DNA of 64,000 nt, taken from the NCBI GenBank assembly GCA_029215795.1, contig JARDYH010000001.1, forward strand, positions 232,527,654-232,591,653, read 5' to 3'. Positions 41,703-53,840 of this stretch are shown piece by piece. The stretch's first letter is position 1; the number at the start of each line of letters is the position of its first letter. The position numbers were made by a program, and so were the translations under genes. The notes beneath the pieces were generated by a model, which did not search any database, was not told where the DNA came from, and saw only the letters and a list, made by a program, of their open reading frames with translations. The DNA is from Anniella stebbinsi (taxonomy: Eukaryota; Chordata; Lepidosauria; Squamata; Anniellidae).

Positions 41703-43061
41703 TATATTATGCAAGACACAATCCAGCCCACAAGATGAAAGTGCTTAAGTTGCAGTGATTTCCCTTGATTTAAGAATGTGCTCCACTCTCCTACCGAAGT
41801 TAATGAAACTTAGAAGTGGCTGGATCATGCCCACAATTAGTTGATACCACACACTGTTAAAGTAATACACAATGCAGAAATAAAGAGGTTTATTTCCCTT
41901 TGACTTTGGATCCTGCTGCTCTAAACTATACAACAGGAACATTTCAAAGATATGGTCTATAAAGGCAATGCTTCAGTTGTGGCATTGGCAATTGTAATTA
42001 TGCAATTGGAAATATACTAGATACTGCAAAAATCGTTTATTGCTACTAGTCCATCTTGAAAATAGACAATATTGGGGAAAAAGCAATTGCTTATTCAGAG
42101 AAAAATGCTCTTCAGTTGCATATCTAAGATTCTTCTTATGAGTGGCTTATCACCATCACCTCCCTTCCACCCAAAGCAACTGGTGGCTGGACAGAAAGGG
42201 CTCCCATGCTGCCTCTAAATCACATATGTGGCATAGGAAACATAGCAGCTATTAAAATATATTTATTATTCATTATTAGTAAATTGCCTACATGTGGAGT
42301 TCTAGAGAAGAGAAAGTTACATTTTTGTTGACTCATTAAAAGTCCGTAGTGTGATGCCCTGCAAAACCCAAATTTGTATTTATAGCCTTAATTTAAAAAC
42401 TCCATCTGAGCAATTACATAGGGGCATTAAATGAAGTGGGGGAGGGGAGGGGGAAATAAAGGTAAAATCATTAGGCTGGAAATTTGCCTGGGAAACCAGC
42501 TTTCGTGTATTCCAGAACTTGATGTGCCACTGGGAAAGAACCTGATTTAACCCAGAATATCACAGGTGAGGCTGCGGGTGATAATATGTGCAACTACTGT
42601 AGATGTGTTAATAAATTATAATTCTGTATGCTCTGTGCATTCCAATTGCCTTTTTAGTAAATACCTAACACTGTAAAGTCTGCCAGAAAATCAGATGTTA
42701 CGAAGCCAATTTATCTACTTAATTTGTATTATGTTATGCAATGCTACATCATGCAGCAGCAGCAGCAGCCACAGAAGCCAGAAATTGATGTTTTTGGAAA
42801 TGGATTTGTTGGTTCTCATCAGTTTGCTAACAGGCTAGTAAGTTTAGGAATGTAACTGTGGCTGAAGAAAGGGGTAACCAGAAGAAGAAGGCTTACAATG
42901 CACTCATGATCTATGGTATAAGGCAGTTTTCTCTGTTGCCAGGAGGAAGAGGAGGAGGAGGTGGCAGTGGTAGTGAAGGAGCAAGAAAACTTGGGAAGGG
43001 CAAGACAGATGGTTGAATCAGCCTTTGATTCATTCCATTGCCAAATTAGGTTCACAGCACA
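41703..43061. other. Unannotated AT-rich sequence
   Basis: A short (CAG)n run lies near 42754-42768 and a GGAGGAGGAGG-type purine run near 42945-42965. No gene or repeat family is recognised. Confidence 0.5.
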
Positions 43062-43199
43062 CAGAAGTAGGCAACCTGGTGCCCTCCAGATGTTTGGGAC
43101 TACAACTCCCTAAAGCCTGTGCATTAGCCATGCTGGCTAGGCCTTATGGGAATCATAGTCCAAAATATCTAGAGGGCATCAGGTATGCCGTGAACCTGG
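43062..43199. mobile_element. hAT-type miniature element, same family as 41566-41694
   Basis: CAGAAGTAGGCAACCTGGTG, then CCCTCCAGATG, faces CTAGAGGGCATCAGGTATGCC. The interior has GGGACTACAACTCCC and GGGAATCATAGTCC, mirrored. No target duplication is visible. Confidence 0.7.
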
Positions 43200-43673
43200 T
43201 TTAGAAATGGCAAGAATCAAATGCTGATTCAACCATTAGGATGGCCATGCGTCCCACTCCACAGGGTACAGTTTTCCATTAAGAACTATGCCATGGGAAG
43301 TTCTCTACTTGAACAACGCGTCCCCTGTTTGAAGGGCTGTCCAGCCCAAGTCTGGGAAGAACTGTAAGGAGGGAGAGCAACAGGGGCCTTGAAGTTACCC
43401 ATCAACAGTGAGCACCTGGTCAGCAGATTGAGCAGGCACACCTCAGGCCACCTATTCACTGTGAGAATAGGTGGCCAATAAGCTGGTGAGATGTTTTGTA
43501 TTTCTATTTAAATTATAGGAATTATTACTAAATTTGCATCTATACATATATATCTGCTCATGCAATTTTTGTGCTATCTTGTATCCTCTTTCATCCTCTC
43601 TTTTAGTGCTGCATTTCCTCTTTTATTTTATTTTTTCAATGTGTAACTGGTCCTCCAGATACCATTGGGCTTC
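43200..43673. other. Unannotated sequence
   Basis: Contains a short inverted pair, CCACCTATTCACTGTGAG facing GAATAGGTGG (about 43448-43474). No gene or repeat family is recognised. Confidence 0.45.
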
Positions 43674-43866
43674 AGGGGCCCTAGGTCAGCGATGGAGCAC
43701 CTCCTTTGCATGCAGAAGGTCCCAGGTTCAATCCCTAGCATCTCTGGGCAGGGCTGAAAAAGCTCCTGCCCAAAATCCTGGAGAGCTGCTGCCAGTCAGT
43801 ATTGACAATACTGGGCTAGGTGGACCAATAGTTTGACTCAGTATAAGGCAGCTTCCTATGTTCCTG
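43674..43866 (+). mobile_element. SINE with tRNA-Ala-like head, copy 3 (full length)
   Basis: The best copy. The head runs GGCCCTAGGTCAGCGATGGA and CTTTGCATGCAGAAGGTCCC, with B box GGTTCAATCC. The body has GAGAGCTGCTGCCAGTCAGT and GACTCAGTATAAGGCAGCTT, and the element ends in CCTATGTTCCT. The anticodon-position TGC and overall head match suggest descent from tRNA-Ala. Confidence 0.85.
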
Positions 43867-43934
43867 TCCTTCTCCCCCATTTCAAAATACTGTCCTCCTC
43901 AGTCAGATGATCCCCAAAGCAGTTCCTATGTTCC

Positions 43935-44032
43935 TAACTCCCATTATCCTTCATCAGTGGCTGTGCTAGCTAGTGATGTTGGGATTTGCAGTCAACAACA
44001 TCCTGAGGACCACAAGTTGCCCACCCCTGGTC
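43935..44032. mobile_element. hAT-type miniature element fragment (CAG...CTG family)
   Basis: GGGATTTGCAGTCAACAACATC and CACAAGTTGCCCACCCCTGG are one arm of the family seen at 41566-41694. The left arm is degraded. Confidence 0.55.
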
Positions 44033-44150
44033 TATGTCTGGCAATGGTTCTACAGGGGTTTCAGACATAATACTTTCCTAGCCCCTACTTGGAGGTGCAG
44101 GTGATGAAACCTGAGAACTTTTGCAGATAGGGCATGTGACATGCCACTGA

Positions 44151-44552
44151 TGGGGATGTATGATGAATTTGTTTCAGTTCATTTTTGATCAGGATTTATC
44201 CAGTTCATACCTTCCAGACTGAACACCGATTCAGACACAATCCGCAATTGAAATCCATACATTTCTAAGCTTTGTGTGTGATTTGCAACCAAAGAAATTG
44301 CATTTGAACGCATCCATAGCTTTAAAAATGTGCATGAAAAAATGTGTATTTTTGAAAATGGGAAAACAATGCCTACATTTCAAAGATGCATAAAATTGAT
44401 GTGCTCATGAAAATATGCATGGTTTTCATGTGAAAGAGGGGGGGGGGGAAACCAAAACTCACAATCTGAGATGGACTCAAATTGGTATGACCTTCAAGAT
44501 GGAATTTAGAGTGCTTTGTTGAGCTCAGGTCTTGCTGATTCGTGCATACCTA
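44151..44552. mobile_element. hAT-type miniature element 'X', copy
   Basis: The ends TGGGGATGTATGATGAAT and ATTCGTGCATACCTA are inverted. The interior has AAATGTGCATGAAAAAATG, TTTTTGAAAATGGG and GATGTGCTCATGAAAATATGC. A G run lies near 44440-44449. No target duplication is preserved. Confidence 0.6.
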
Positions 44553-46135
44553 GCTTTGGGCATAGCATGATAGTTGTACATTAATTCTGAAATGAATGAA
44601 ATCAATCCATGAATCCATTTCCATGATCCTTAAATTATCTGGGATGAAATGAATATTAGGTCGTAAGATGTACACTGAAACATGCATACATTTGATAGTC
44701 CAAAGGAAGCTGGAAAATAGAGGCAAGAAGTTACTTTCCTCCGTGTTCACCTCTGTCTAAGCGTGTTTCTCATGCTTGAACATTTGCTTTTATCATGTAA
44801 CGGGAAGACTGATGGAAAGCTGTCTTGTCATGTTGTATAACAGAAACAATATATCTTCCTGCATTGTTTTATCTGTCCAAGGGAGCTGATGACAAACCCA
44901 TTCTTTCAAGGTAACAATCTGCACAGCAATGATTTCCAATGGGATTTTATTAATGCTTCTGTACTTGGCGCTTTGTACCACGTAAGCTGTTCTATTCAAT
45001 TTGTAGGCAAAATATTCAGGTATAAAACTAGATAATCTGTATCCCTTTGGAATCAAAAGTCACTTTGACAAAATATTTCAACACAGGAAATTGTTCCTTG
45101 AGAGATGTTTGCTCAGATAAAATTGACAGAAAACTACATTTCCATTATAATTATAACTGACTAGCGTCGCTAAGTTTTGATAATTTAAAGGTATTCTCAA
45201 ATGTGACAGCTCTTCCATAGTGAATTATGCATCCTTGGCTCTTAAATAGTTCTGCTGGCATGAGACAGCCGAGATGAAGTTGTCTTTCTAAAATAATTGC
45301 TCCATGGAGCATCCATTATACCTTCAAAAAAAATGTATTACTTGACTTCTACAAATTATAGACTAGCCTATAATGGGTATTTTTGACAGCTATTAGCTTT
45401 TTTTCTTGAAGAAAAAATCTGAACAGTAAAATGAGTATTGATATCACTCTGCCGTGTCTTGCATGTTAATTTCAACCTTTTCTGTACTTTTCTTTTAAAG
45501 CACGAGGCAATAGCTAATTACAACAATATTTATTTAATTGCACTTCATCCTGAAAATCACAGTATTGGAAATGTAACTTCTCCTCATGCAAGAGTTCCTT
45601 AATATTCCCAGTATATAGTTTGGAGTGGGTTTTTTTTAAAAAAAATCCTTGTAGGATTAGCTTATATAAACAAGTTTGTTATGAAAAGAATAATCATTTT
45701 ATAATAGTTTTATAAGTATGGCCAAGTGATGTTGGCATAATGAGATTTTCACTGACCAAGTGCTCTTCTTTTTATTTTAATCCATCTTGATGCATGGACT
45801 GTTCCCAGGGAATTATACCTGAGGGCCAAAATGTCCAGACACTTAATTTAATTATTTGATATAATTATCTGTGTTTCTTCCACCAGTGGGGCTACGGACA
45901 GATTCAGGGAGGGGAATTTTGATCAGAGAATTGCTGTAGGGGAAAGGGTTAAGTACCTCAGCCACCCAAACACTGCTGGTTGGTAAAAATTGGAACACCC
46001 AGTAGTTGCTTTGAAGTTTTTGTTTTGTTTTGTTTTATGTAAGTTGGGACAGATCTTCCACATGATGTCTGTTTCGGTCCTAAGTCAAGGCAAAAAAATA
46101 AACATATGTAACTTAGATCACACCATCACTACAAA
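44553..46135. other. Unannotated AT-rich sequence, possible conserved-type DNA
   Basis: 45100-45800 is repeat-free and dense in ATTA-type motifs (AGCTAATTACAAC, TTTATTTAATTGCAC). No exon pattern was seen. Confidence 0.4.
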
Positions 46136-46137
46136 TA

Positions 46138-46205
46138 TAGGAAGCAACCTTATACCAAGTCAGACCATTGGTTTATCTAGTTTATTACTGTCTGACCTGG
46201 AGTGC
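46138..46205 (-). mobile_element. SINE tail fragment (tRNA-Ala-like family)
   Basis: GGAAGCAACCTTATACCAAG, then TCAGACCATTGGTTTATCTA, is the complement of this SINE's 3' body. The tRNA-like head is missing. Confidence 0.6.
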
Positions 46206-46226
46206 ACAATGGTTTGGCTGCATAGG

Positions 46227-46228
<2 letters not shown>

Positions 46229-46262
<34 letters not shown>
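46229..46262. repeat. (CA)n microsatellite
   Basis: About 16 CA units, with further CACAC-rich sequence up to about 46380. Confidence 0.95.
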
Positions 46263-46263
<1 letters not shown>

Positions 46264-46432
46264 CACAGATTCATTCATACCCTTACACACTCGTTTACAC
46301 ACGCAGACATGCACATATTGTTACACTCATTCACATTCACCCCCAAACACACACAAACACATTCTCCCAAAACACATTCCCTCCAAACATACGCACTTCT
46401 TCTCCACTGCACCCCTGGACAGGACTTTCAGT

Positions 46433-46517
46433 TTCCCTTGCTAGCGCTAACACTAGCGCTAGCAAGAGGAAGCCTAGGATTTCCCTTGGCGGTGCTAGTG
46501 CTGGAGCTAGCAAGGGA
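46433..46517. repeat. Nested palindrome between two microsatellites
   Basis: CTTGCTAGCGCTA and TAGCGCTAGCAAG form a near-perfect palindrome at 46437-46466. A larger inverted pair, TTCCCTTGCTAGC and GCTAGCAAGGGAA, encloses it. Confidence 0.75.
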
Positions 46518-46535
46518 AGCAGTTGTCTTACCTCT

Positions 46536-46538
<3 letters not shown>

Positions 46539-46579
<41 letters not shown>
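46539..46579. repeat. (CT)n microsatellite
   Basis: About 20 CT units. The poly-Ser/Leu ends of overlapping reading frames come from it. Confidence 0.95.
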
Positions 46580-46584
<5 letters not shown>

Positions 46585-46608
46585 TTTTAACTTAATGACA
46601 CACATATA

Positions 46609-46635
46609 CAACACACACACACACACACACACACT
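46609..46635. repeat. (CA)n microsatellite
   Basis: About 13 CA units, 30 bp after the CT repeat. Confidence 0.95.
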
Positions 46636-49600
46636 CCATTTTAAATTTCTATTTTAATGTCTCTCAAATTTCCTGGTAAGGGGGCCAGTGTACTTCAATA
46701 CATAGTATATATAGTAGCACTCTAATTATTACATAATATATCAAAAAGACTCTCTAGAGATAGCATCACAAGAGATTATAGGCTGTTTTGGAAAGCCATT
46801 AAGGATCTATTAGTTGCCAAAGAGTTCATCCATAATTTCACCTAATGTCCTCTCTAGAGCTTCCCATCGTTATCTCATGTTATATAGTAATGATAATTCA
46901 GGGTTTTCAGGCGCCTCTTAAAACAACCCATCCAGCATTTGTTGCATTGTTCTCCAAGGTGAAGGTTTGTTTTATTGGAGGATGGTCTTTGGAAATATTA
47001 GAAGAAACGCTGAGAATTTCTTTCCTCTTGTCCTCATACATTATTTCTTTTATTATTTTTTCAGGAAAATTAACTCTGATTTAGTTAAATTATTTTCAGA
47101 TTTGCAGAAGACTTTTTTTTAAAGCCTTCTGTAAATCAGAAGATTTACAGAATGTACTTACAGCAGAACCAGCTTGCAATATTTCCAACAGTCCTGTGGA
47201 TTTACAGAAACAACTTACAATATTTCTAGCAGTCCTGTGATAAGAAATGGTATTTCCCTAGGTGTTAAGGAATGCTTTGTGAAGGAAGATGCCGGCATAT
47301 TTCTTTGTCTCAGCTCATGGCCAAAACAACCTATCACGTTAATGTTCTGTTGGTACACCATAGGAAACAGATATAACACCATGGCCTATTTTGTATATAA
47401 TCCTTACTCATTGTGTGATCTATTGAAATCTGAGGTTTCATGATGTTCTGGTCCAAAGCATCGAAAATGCACCAGGTCATGTATACCTGCTCTATATCCC
47501 CCACCCCATATCTCTTACTAGGACCTAATCTATACCATATTCCTTTTGCAGATTCACTTCCTATCTATCATCCCTACTCCTGAAGACACTGTTATTCCCC
47601 CCCCCCATGCATTTTTTGTAGTATTGGATCAAATTTTACATTATTACATATGCATTTAGTCCAGGATGAAATATAAATATGTTATGCACACTCCGAAGTC
47701 ATCTTTTTACCATTGGTTTATGTGAATGTATAGAAGAAGTAAAATGTGGCTACTATGTAACAGCTTTGGAACAGCAGCTTCTGATATGACTGCTTTAATA
47801 CCCATGATGCATTTCCCTGAAGTAAATGGCTGTGCAATGTGAAATGATGTACCTGATTCTGGATCATGTCCTTATTAATATGTTTGACTTCCAAGTTACA
47901 GTCAGACCTACCATTAAACTCCTTATGTAGCATGGACATAAATAGGATTTGAATTACCTATATGCACATGCAGGATTGTGGCCAACGTCCAAGGAACATG
48001 CAGTAAATTAAGGTGGACTCTATACATGCCTAACCATTGGCATGTTACAATGAGAAATAAATATGCAATACTTTAGAGAAAGGCACAGGCATTCTAGCGT
48101 ACTGAGTGTTTTATTTAGGCCAACGAGAAAATCTTCTTGAGAAGTCGGTGGGGGGGGGGAACGCTAACCACATTATTAAAATGAATGGATCAATTTAATC
48201 TTTCTTATGGTTTGTCAAACTTATAAAATATTATATTTCTCTTCAGATAAAGTTACATACTGTGTAGCTCAAAGATAATCCCTATGGTCTTGGCATATGT
48301 TAGTTAATTGTCTCAGAAGGAAATACCATAAATACCATGCTGTCAACACCCATGGGCATTTGCTCATCTGTCACTGGGGGAGCACCAGACTGGCTGAGGT
48401 GCTCTAAGACATTTCTTAAGCTACGTAAATCACAGCCATTTCTCCTCACCACTTCCCAAATGGTCAATTAGGTAGGAACATGTGTTAATAAAAATCTCGT
48501 TCTTTGCCTCTAAGGTACGGACTCATAAAAACTATATGTCTATGACAAACTCTATGTTATGTGATTCAACCTATGACATAAATTATTGTCTTATAGAATG
48601 ATCCTAAACATATCCAATTTGAAGTATTTTGCAATGATTTCAATGGCATGATATCTGAATATTATACATGTACATAGTTGTGATGATATTATAGTGTGTG
48701 GTAATACAGTAGCTTTCCATGCAAAACATACATCCCATGTAGATCCTGCTACCTGGCCGATAAGTTGCCCTTTCATTATGAAATCACAGAGGCCTTTATG
48801 ATCCTTATTAAGATACTTTTCATCAACCAAGAATTAAGAACTAATTGATAATTATTTGGGTTTAATTTTTTAGATTACCAATTATTTTACACTTCGTATG
48901 CTTTTAAAATAGTGAGTGAAATATTTGTAAATAAATAAATAAAACTACAGAGGTCAAGGGGGCAAAAGTGTCAATTAGTCCCCTGTCATCCAATTCACAA
49001 CCTACTTCCTACCTAAGTGGCAAATCAACCAACCCTGTGCCTTGATCAGAGAGCAGCTTTGCCATCCATATCAGGATGATTCAGACAAGTTAACTAAGTC
49101 ACATACTTCCATGGATTGCATAGAGTTATGAATTAATTTGATCCTGGTAGTGGAGGGATTCCTTTCCTGCCACAAATATAGCAATCAATTAAACATTTAA
49201 CAGATGTAATACAAAACCATGGCTTATTCAGCTAAACTATTGTTTGTTGTATGTTTTTGAACCTAAATCTGTTATCTAACCATGGTTTGATGAACAAAGA
49301 CGCGAAACTGTTATTTGAAACGGGTCTGAAATCACAATTTGAACTAACTGAATTTCCCACTTAGTCTTCTGAAAAGGAGATATGGGTGCATGTCTGCATG
49401 CGTGTCCATACTATCCAAGATTAACATTGTACAATTAAACTAGGTGAGTTGTTAGGGCTTCACATTGACAAGGGGAAGCTGCCTTGCCTCCCTCAGACTC
49501 TGCTGATACCCTGCTGTATCAGGCGGGTCATGCTGAAAAGGGCTGGACCGGGGTGCAGAGACAGTACACTGTCAATACCTCTGGGGGCAGAGGTGAAGGA

Positions 49601-49839
49601 CATCCACTTTCCGAATGAATAAGTGTGATCAGGTTCTGAGTCATGGGATTCTGGGTCATCAGTGTCCCAAATCAAGATATGGAGGGAGGCCAGTTCTCCC
49701 TTAGCTGTGGTTCCAAAGCTAGAAGACTTGGTCTTCATCTTGCTTCTCTGTCATCTTCTCTGAGAGTTAGGGGATGTTGGGAGCATGGATGCTTATACAG
49801 TGAAGAAAAGATAACGCTTAGCAAATGCAGTATGGTTGC
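46636..49839. other. Unannotated AT-rich sequence
   Basis: 3.2 kb without a recognised gene. C and G runs lie near 47598 and 48150. 49225-49345 has CCATGGCTTATTCAGC- and AACCATGGTTTGATG-type motifs that may be a worn miniature element. Confidence 0.45.
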
Positions 49840-49998
49840 TTTTAGGATGAGATGGCCAGTGAAAAAGAAGCCAGGGCCTTAATTGTGTAGAAGAGGACAT
49901 TTTAACAGATGTAGAAGCATACCTGCTGAAATTCCCTCTTCTACCCAGTTATTAAAGGCGCAGGTTCGCTGTCCTCTTTTTCGCGTGGCCACCCAATT
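49840..49998. mobile_element. hAT-type miniature element fragment ('TAGGGTGACCATATG' family)
   Basis: CTGCTGAAATTCCCTCTTCT, GCGCAGGTTCGCTGTCCTC and TTCGCGTGGCCACCC form the right arm of the family. The left arm is only partly recognisable. Confidence 0.55.
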
Positions 49999-50000
49999 AT

Positions 50001-50436
50001 AGTACCACAATCTACCATCTCATGTCCATGAATCAGTGTTTATGTGCAGATGTGTGCCCAAGGAAGTTTGCACCACTGCAACTGAAGTGATGCCCACTCC
50101 TTAGGAAATGTGGGGGAAGCCATCTAAACACATGGCACTTTGCAAGGGGTACACATTCTTGAACCTTAAAAAAAAACACCTTCAAAGGCCACTAGTTTCA
50201 CTTTCCTACCTGTCAGGAGGAGCAAATGTGGACAGTGACTTGTGTGTATTATGTCCATGGAACCAACAGTTCTCATCCATATGTCTTTTCAGTTCAGAGA
50301 ACATGTCCAGTTTTCAGTGTATTAAGGCTGCTCCTTAGAGTTTCAGCCATTATTATTTGGAGCATAATTTTCACATGCATAGATGTAAAAAGTTGAACTT
50401 CAAATTTTCTGCTTATCATCATTTGGAGCTCAACCC
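50001..50436. other. Unannotated sequence
   Basis: No gene or repeat family recognised. Confidence 0.45.
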
Positions 50437-50552
50437 AGTTAACATTAAGCACTTTCAAAGTCCCACTGATTTCAAGGGGAGAGATATAATCATGTGTTTG
50501 TCCTTTAATCTCTCCCTTTGAAATCAATGAGACTTTGAAAGTGCTTAACTCT
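50437..50552. mobile_element. 116-bp palindromic miniature element
   Basis: AGTTAACATTAAGCACTTTC facing GAAAGTGCTTAACT, with mirrored AAAGTCCCACTGATTTCAAG and TTTGAAATCAATGAGACTTT. The central part is AT-rich. Confidence 0.75.
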
Positions 50553-51326
50553 GGCTGGATCATGATTGTTTTTTGTTAAGCCTCTCATTCATTAGTATAG
50601 TCCTAAGGAAAGAGGAAAGTGTTATTGAAGAGCCAAATAGGCACTTCTGATTTATTGTGAATGTTTATTCTTTACCTTCTTGAAAATTGGATGATCACAT
50701 AAGACACAAGGTTGCTATTGATGTTTGACAAGACTTTTACTTCATGTAAGTGATCATTTAAATGGTGTTGTTTTTTGTGTGTAAATTGTGATTCTACAAG
50801 AAAATATATAGAACCTGATGGAGATGTTTATTACCTAATTTTGGCAACTTTCCCTAGAACAGTCACAATGTTACAACTAGGATCTACCACAACAGCATTA
50901 TTCATGGGCCCATATATTGCCACTCCGCTATCAAGAGGGCTAGGCTGATTTCCCCTAAGTTTTTGTTTTTGTTTTATTTTGCTGTGAATGCCAAGGCCAG
51001 ACGGCCAGTAACTGGGCTTGACTTTCCCAGCATCCGTTTCTTTGCATCCACAGCTGCTGGGGAAGTGAGAGATATTTGGCTGGATGCTGATGTGGTGGAT
51101 TAGAAAAGCAGTCATTTGAGAAATACAAAAAATAAATGCGAAAATGTGTGAATACTTTTTCTTGGCTCAACTTTTCCACCCCTTTTTGTCCTCTTTCCTC
51201 TCAGAAGAAGCTCTCTTGTATAATGTTCCTGGATTATACAAGGTCTTTCTCATCTTTTTCATAGGGAAATGCTAATGTTGGATACGCTGTAACAATAGTG
51301 GTCTGTTGTAAGCATACTACTATTAT
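50553..51326. other. Unannotated sequence
   Basis: No gene or repeat family recognised. Confidence 0.45.
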
Positions 51327-51702
51327 ATTGTGGCAAAGTTTCATGTTTGTAACTTTAAAAATGACAAAGTTATAGGCATTCCTGGGTATTTATTAAAAAA
51401 TTAATTGCCACAAAATGCATGCACCAATCTTTCTGAAATTTCTCACAGATAACTACCCCTAACCAGTCTACAATGTGCCCAAGTTTCATCCTTCTATCTT
51501 TAAAAATGAAAAAGTTATAGGCGTTTTTGTAAAACAATACTTGGCTATGGGAAAAAGCATTCAAAATGGCGTCCGATCCGGATCGGACATCTGGTCCGAT
51601 CCGATCCGACCAGCCTCCGATCCGATCCGATCCGATCCGACCCCCCAGGTCCGATTCCGATCCGCTATCCGATCCGATCCGGGGGGTCAGTGCACATCCC
51701 TA
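51327..51702. mobile_element. GATCC-ended foldback family, copy 3 (right end only)
   Basis: Nearly identical to 32717-33091, the outer right arm of the giant foldback element. It contains the last two monomers, the CAAAATGGCGTCC motif, the CCGAT-rich array and the end TGCACATCCCTA. The left side is cut off inside a monomer at about 51327, so this is a deletion product or an internally aborted copy. Close similarity to copy 2 suggests recent activity. Confidence 0.88.
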
Positions 51703-52021
51703 CAAAAAAGGTTATATAAAATGTGTACATTAGGGATAATAATGTACAAAAATACATTCATTTGGAGAAATTAATACAAAATTATATATATTTGAAGAAG
51801 TACAAACAAAAATGTATGCATTGTTGTATATGTTTCTCCAAATATATGTATTTTTAAATGCATTTGAAGAATGTTAAAAATACCAAAATATGAATATGAA
51901 TTTTCATGTAGACTTTTAACCGCCACAAAAATCACAAGTGATTCAGAAACAGGATGGAACAAAATCCAGGCTGCAAAAAGTTCTAAAAACACCCTGAAAC
52001 AGACAGATTTATCCGTCTCTA
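51703..52021. mobile_element. hAT-type miniature element 'X', diverged copy
   Basis: TAGGGATAATAATGTAC near 51731, AAAAATACATTCATTTGGAG and AAATGTATGCATTG motifs, and the right end GATTTATCCGTCTCTA. It lies directly beside copy 3 of the foldback family. Confidence 0.45.
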
Positions 52022-52872
52022 CAAGTAATGGTTACTAATTTCAAAAGTGACTCATTTCCCATGGTTACTAGATCTAATTCTACCCATGCACCAAGTTCAC
52101 TCAAGCTGCCCCATATATCAAATCTAGCCCTTACAATTTCCAATAAAATGTTCAGACCTATCATATGTAAGAAAAACTATATATACTAAGCAAAATGGTA
52201 AAATGTACACGAGACAAGACCTGCAGGGCATAGCCCATTGATTTGCTATTATATAAAACAAGATTTCTGGATTTGACACACAAACACACATACACCAACT
52301 TTCTTCTTGCACTTTTCATTTTATAATGACTGTCTAAACCAGATTAGACACTCTAGACACTCATATTTATTTTTTAAAGTCTAGGAATATATTATAATAA
52401 GTGTATGTCATCTTTCTCAAAAGTGATTGTGTTATTATAGATTTTCTTTTCTTGAAAAAAATGCTGACCTGCTGACCTTATTTATATTTTCATTGTAAGG
52501 AGTGATCTTAAAATTCTCATTTGATTTGTGGCAGTTTTCTTCTTCATTTCAGTTTGGAAAGACAGGGTCATTTACATTTCAAATCTTTGTTTTAGATTTT
52601 CCTTCTCTCTCTTTCTCTTCTCCCGTTAAGGACATGTATGGGTATACACACATATCAGCTTTCATGTTTCACAGAGTAACAATAAACCCCCTATATAACA
52701 GAAAATGAAGTCTACTGTTAAAACAAATGTGGCATACAACATTGCAAAATGAAACATTTTTCATCCCCATTAACTCTTATGTATCACTGAAATCAATGCA
52801 ACATGGGCTAGATTGTACCCCCACCCCACATTCACAAAACACAATGCTAATCCAATTTGAGTGATGCAGAAC
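52022..52872. other. Unannotated AT-rich sequence
   Basis: No gene or repeat family recognised. Confidence 0.5.
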
Positions 52873-53035
52873 TAGGCGAGAGCTACACCTTGTGTCAAAT
52901 CATTATGAATGTGGAATAAAAAGCTGGAAATAACACTATGAAAGTGCTATATGGAATGTGGATTGTACCCCAGCAGTTATCAGTGCACTTCCATACTGCT
53001 ATAAAAAAAGCAGTAGTGTCAATCCAACCCTAGTT
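52873..53035. mobile_element. Miniature inverted-repeat element, 'AGATCTACAC'-related
   Basis: CTAGGCGAGAGCTACACC on the left and GTAGTGTCAATCCAACCCTAG on the right. The interior has CAGTTATCAGTGCACTTCC and ACTGCTATAAAAAAAGCAG, complementary to motifs in the copies at 9493-9729 and 63225-63376. Confidence 0.6.
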
Positions 53036-53364
53036 ACACCAGAATATGGATGGGGATGCAAATTGGGATGCAAATCTGACTAGGCATCCAGTTGAAAGTA
53101 ATGCAGTGTGGATGAACAATATCTATACTTGGATGGTTGTGTAGATGTGAATTAGAACCTAGCAATATTCACATAGGAGATCCAGTTCTTGATTGAAAGG
53201 AAAAGTTACAAAATAAATTATTTACTTAATACTCACAAGCTAGTTGTATTGTAAAAGGAATGTACAGATTCCCAGTGAGGTTGGGACATCTTAGATGTTT
53301 TCTAGTGACATGAGATCTAGGAAGAAAACATCTGTCCAGGTTAAAAGCAAGCACAAAGAGCTAG
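53036..53364. other. Unannotated sequence
   Basis: No gene or repeat family recognised. Confidence 0.45.
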
Positions 53365-53478
53365 ATATGGACAGCCATCTGTCAGGTATGCTTTAAGGTG
53401 GATTCCTGCATTGAGCAGGGGGTTCGACTCTATGACCTTATAGGCCCTTTCTAACTCTATTATACTATGATTCTATGA
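53365..53478 (+). mobile_element. CR1 LINE 3' end
   Basis: ATGGACAGCCATCTGTCAGG, then CAGGGGGTTCGACTCTATGA and an ATTATACTATGATTCTATGA tail: the canonical CR1 3' UTR and octamer tail. The tail is the insertion point of the next element. Confidence 0.85.
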
Positions 53479-53833
53479 GGGTGCCTCCACAAGAGAGGTT
53501 TAATGCTCTTTGAAGGCTCATTATAAATTTTACCTCCACACCAGCGGAGCGCAAAACGGGCGTAGAGGCGCGTTATCTCCCGGATTATGCGCATTATCGA
53601 ATGCGCGTTAAATAGCGACTTTTATTTTGCTCCGGCCGTTAAAGCGCATTTTCGCCATGTGAACAAGCGATTATGCGCATTAACTTCTTGTAAAGCGCTT
53701 TTTGGACATCAATTAATGCGCTTCGCCGCCTCTCGCCACCTCCCGTGCAGAGGGATTAGGAGTAAATGCGCCTCCGCGATAATGCGCATAATCGCCAAAC
53801 CGGGCGCAAAAGCGCATCCTTGTGGAGGGGGTC
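53479..53833. mobile_element. Harbinger-like miniature element, copy 3
   Basis: 355 bp. The ends GGGTGCCTCCACAAG and CTTGTGGAGGGGGTC are the best preserved of the three copies. It is flanked by TGA (53476-53478) and TTA (53834-53836), a 3-bp duplication with one mismatch. The CpG-rich interior includes GCGCATTATCGAATGCGCG and GCGATAATGCGCATAATCGC. Retained CpGs point to a young copy. Confidence 0.8.
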
Positions 53834-53840
53834 TTAGGAG

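Noticed and set aside
43674..43745. A functional tRNA-Ala gene
   Set aside because: A and B boxes are present but the acceptor stem does not pair, and the sequence continues into a SINE body shared with three other loci.
45990..46595. 201- and 140-codon frames
   Set aside because: They consist largely of HTHTHT and SLSLSL translated from the CA and CT microsatellites.
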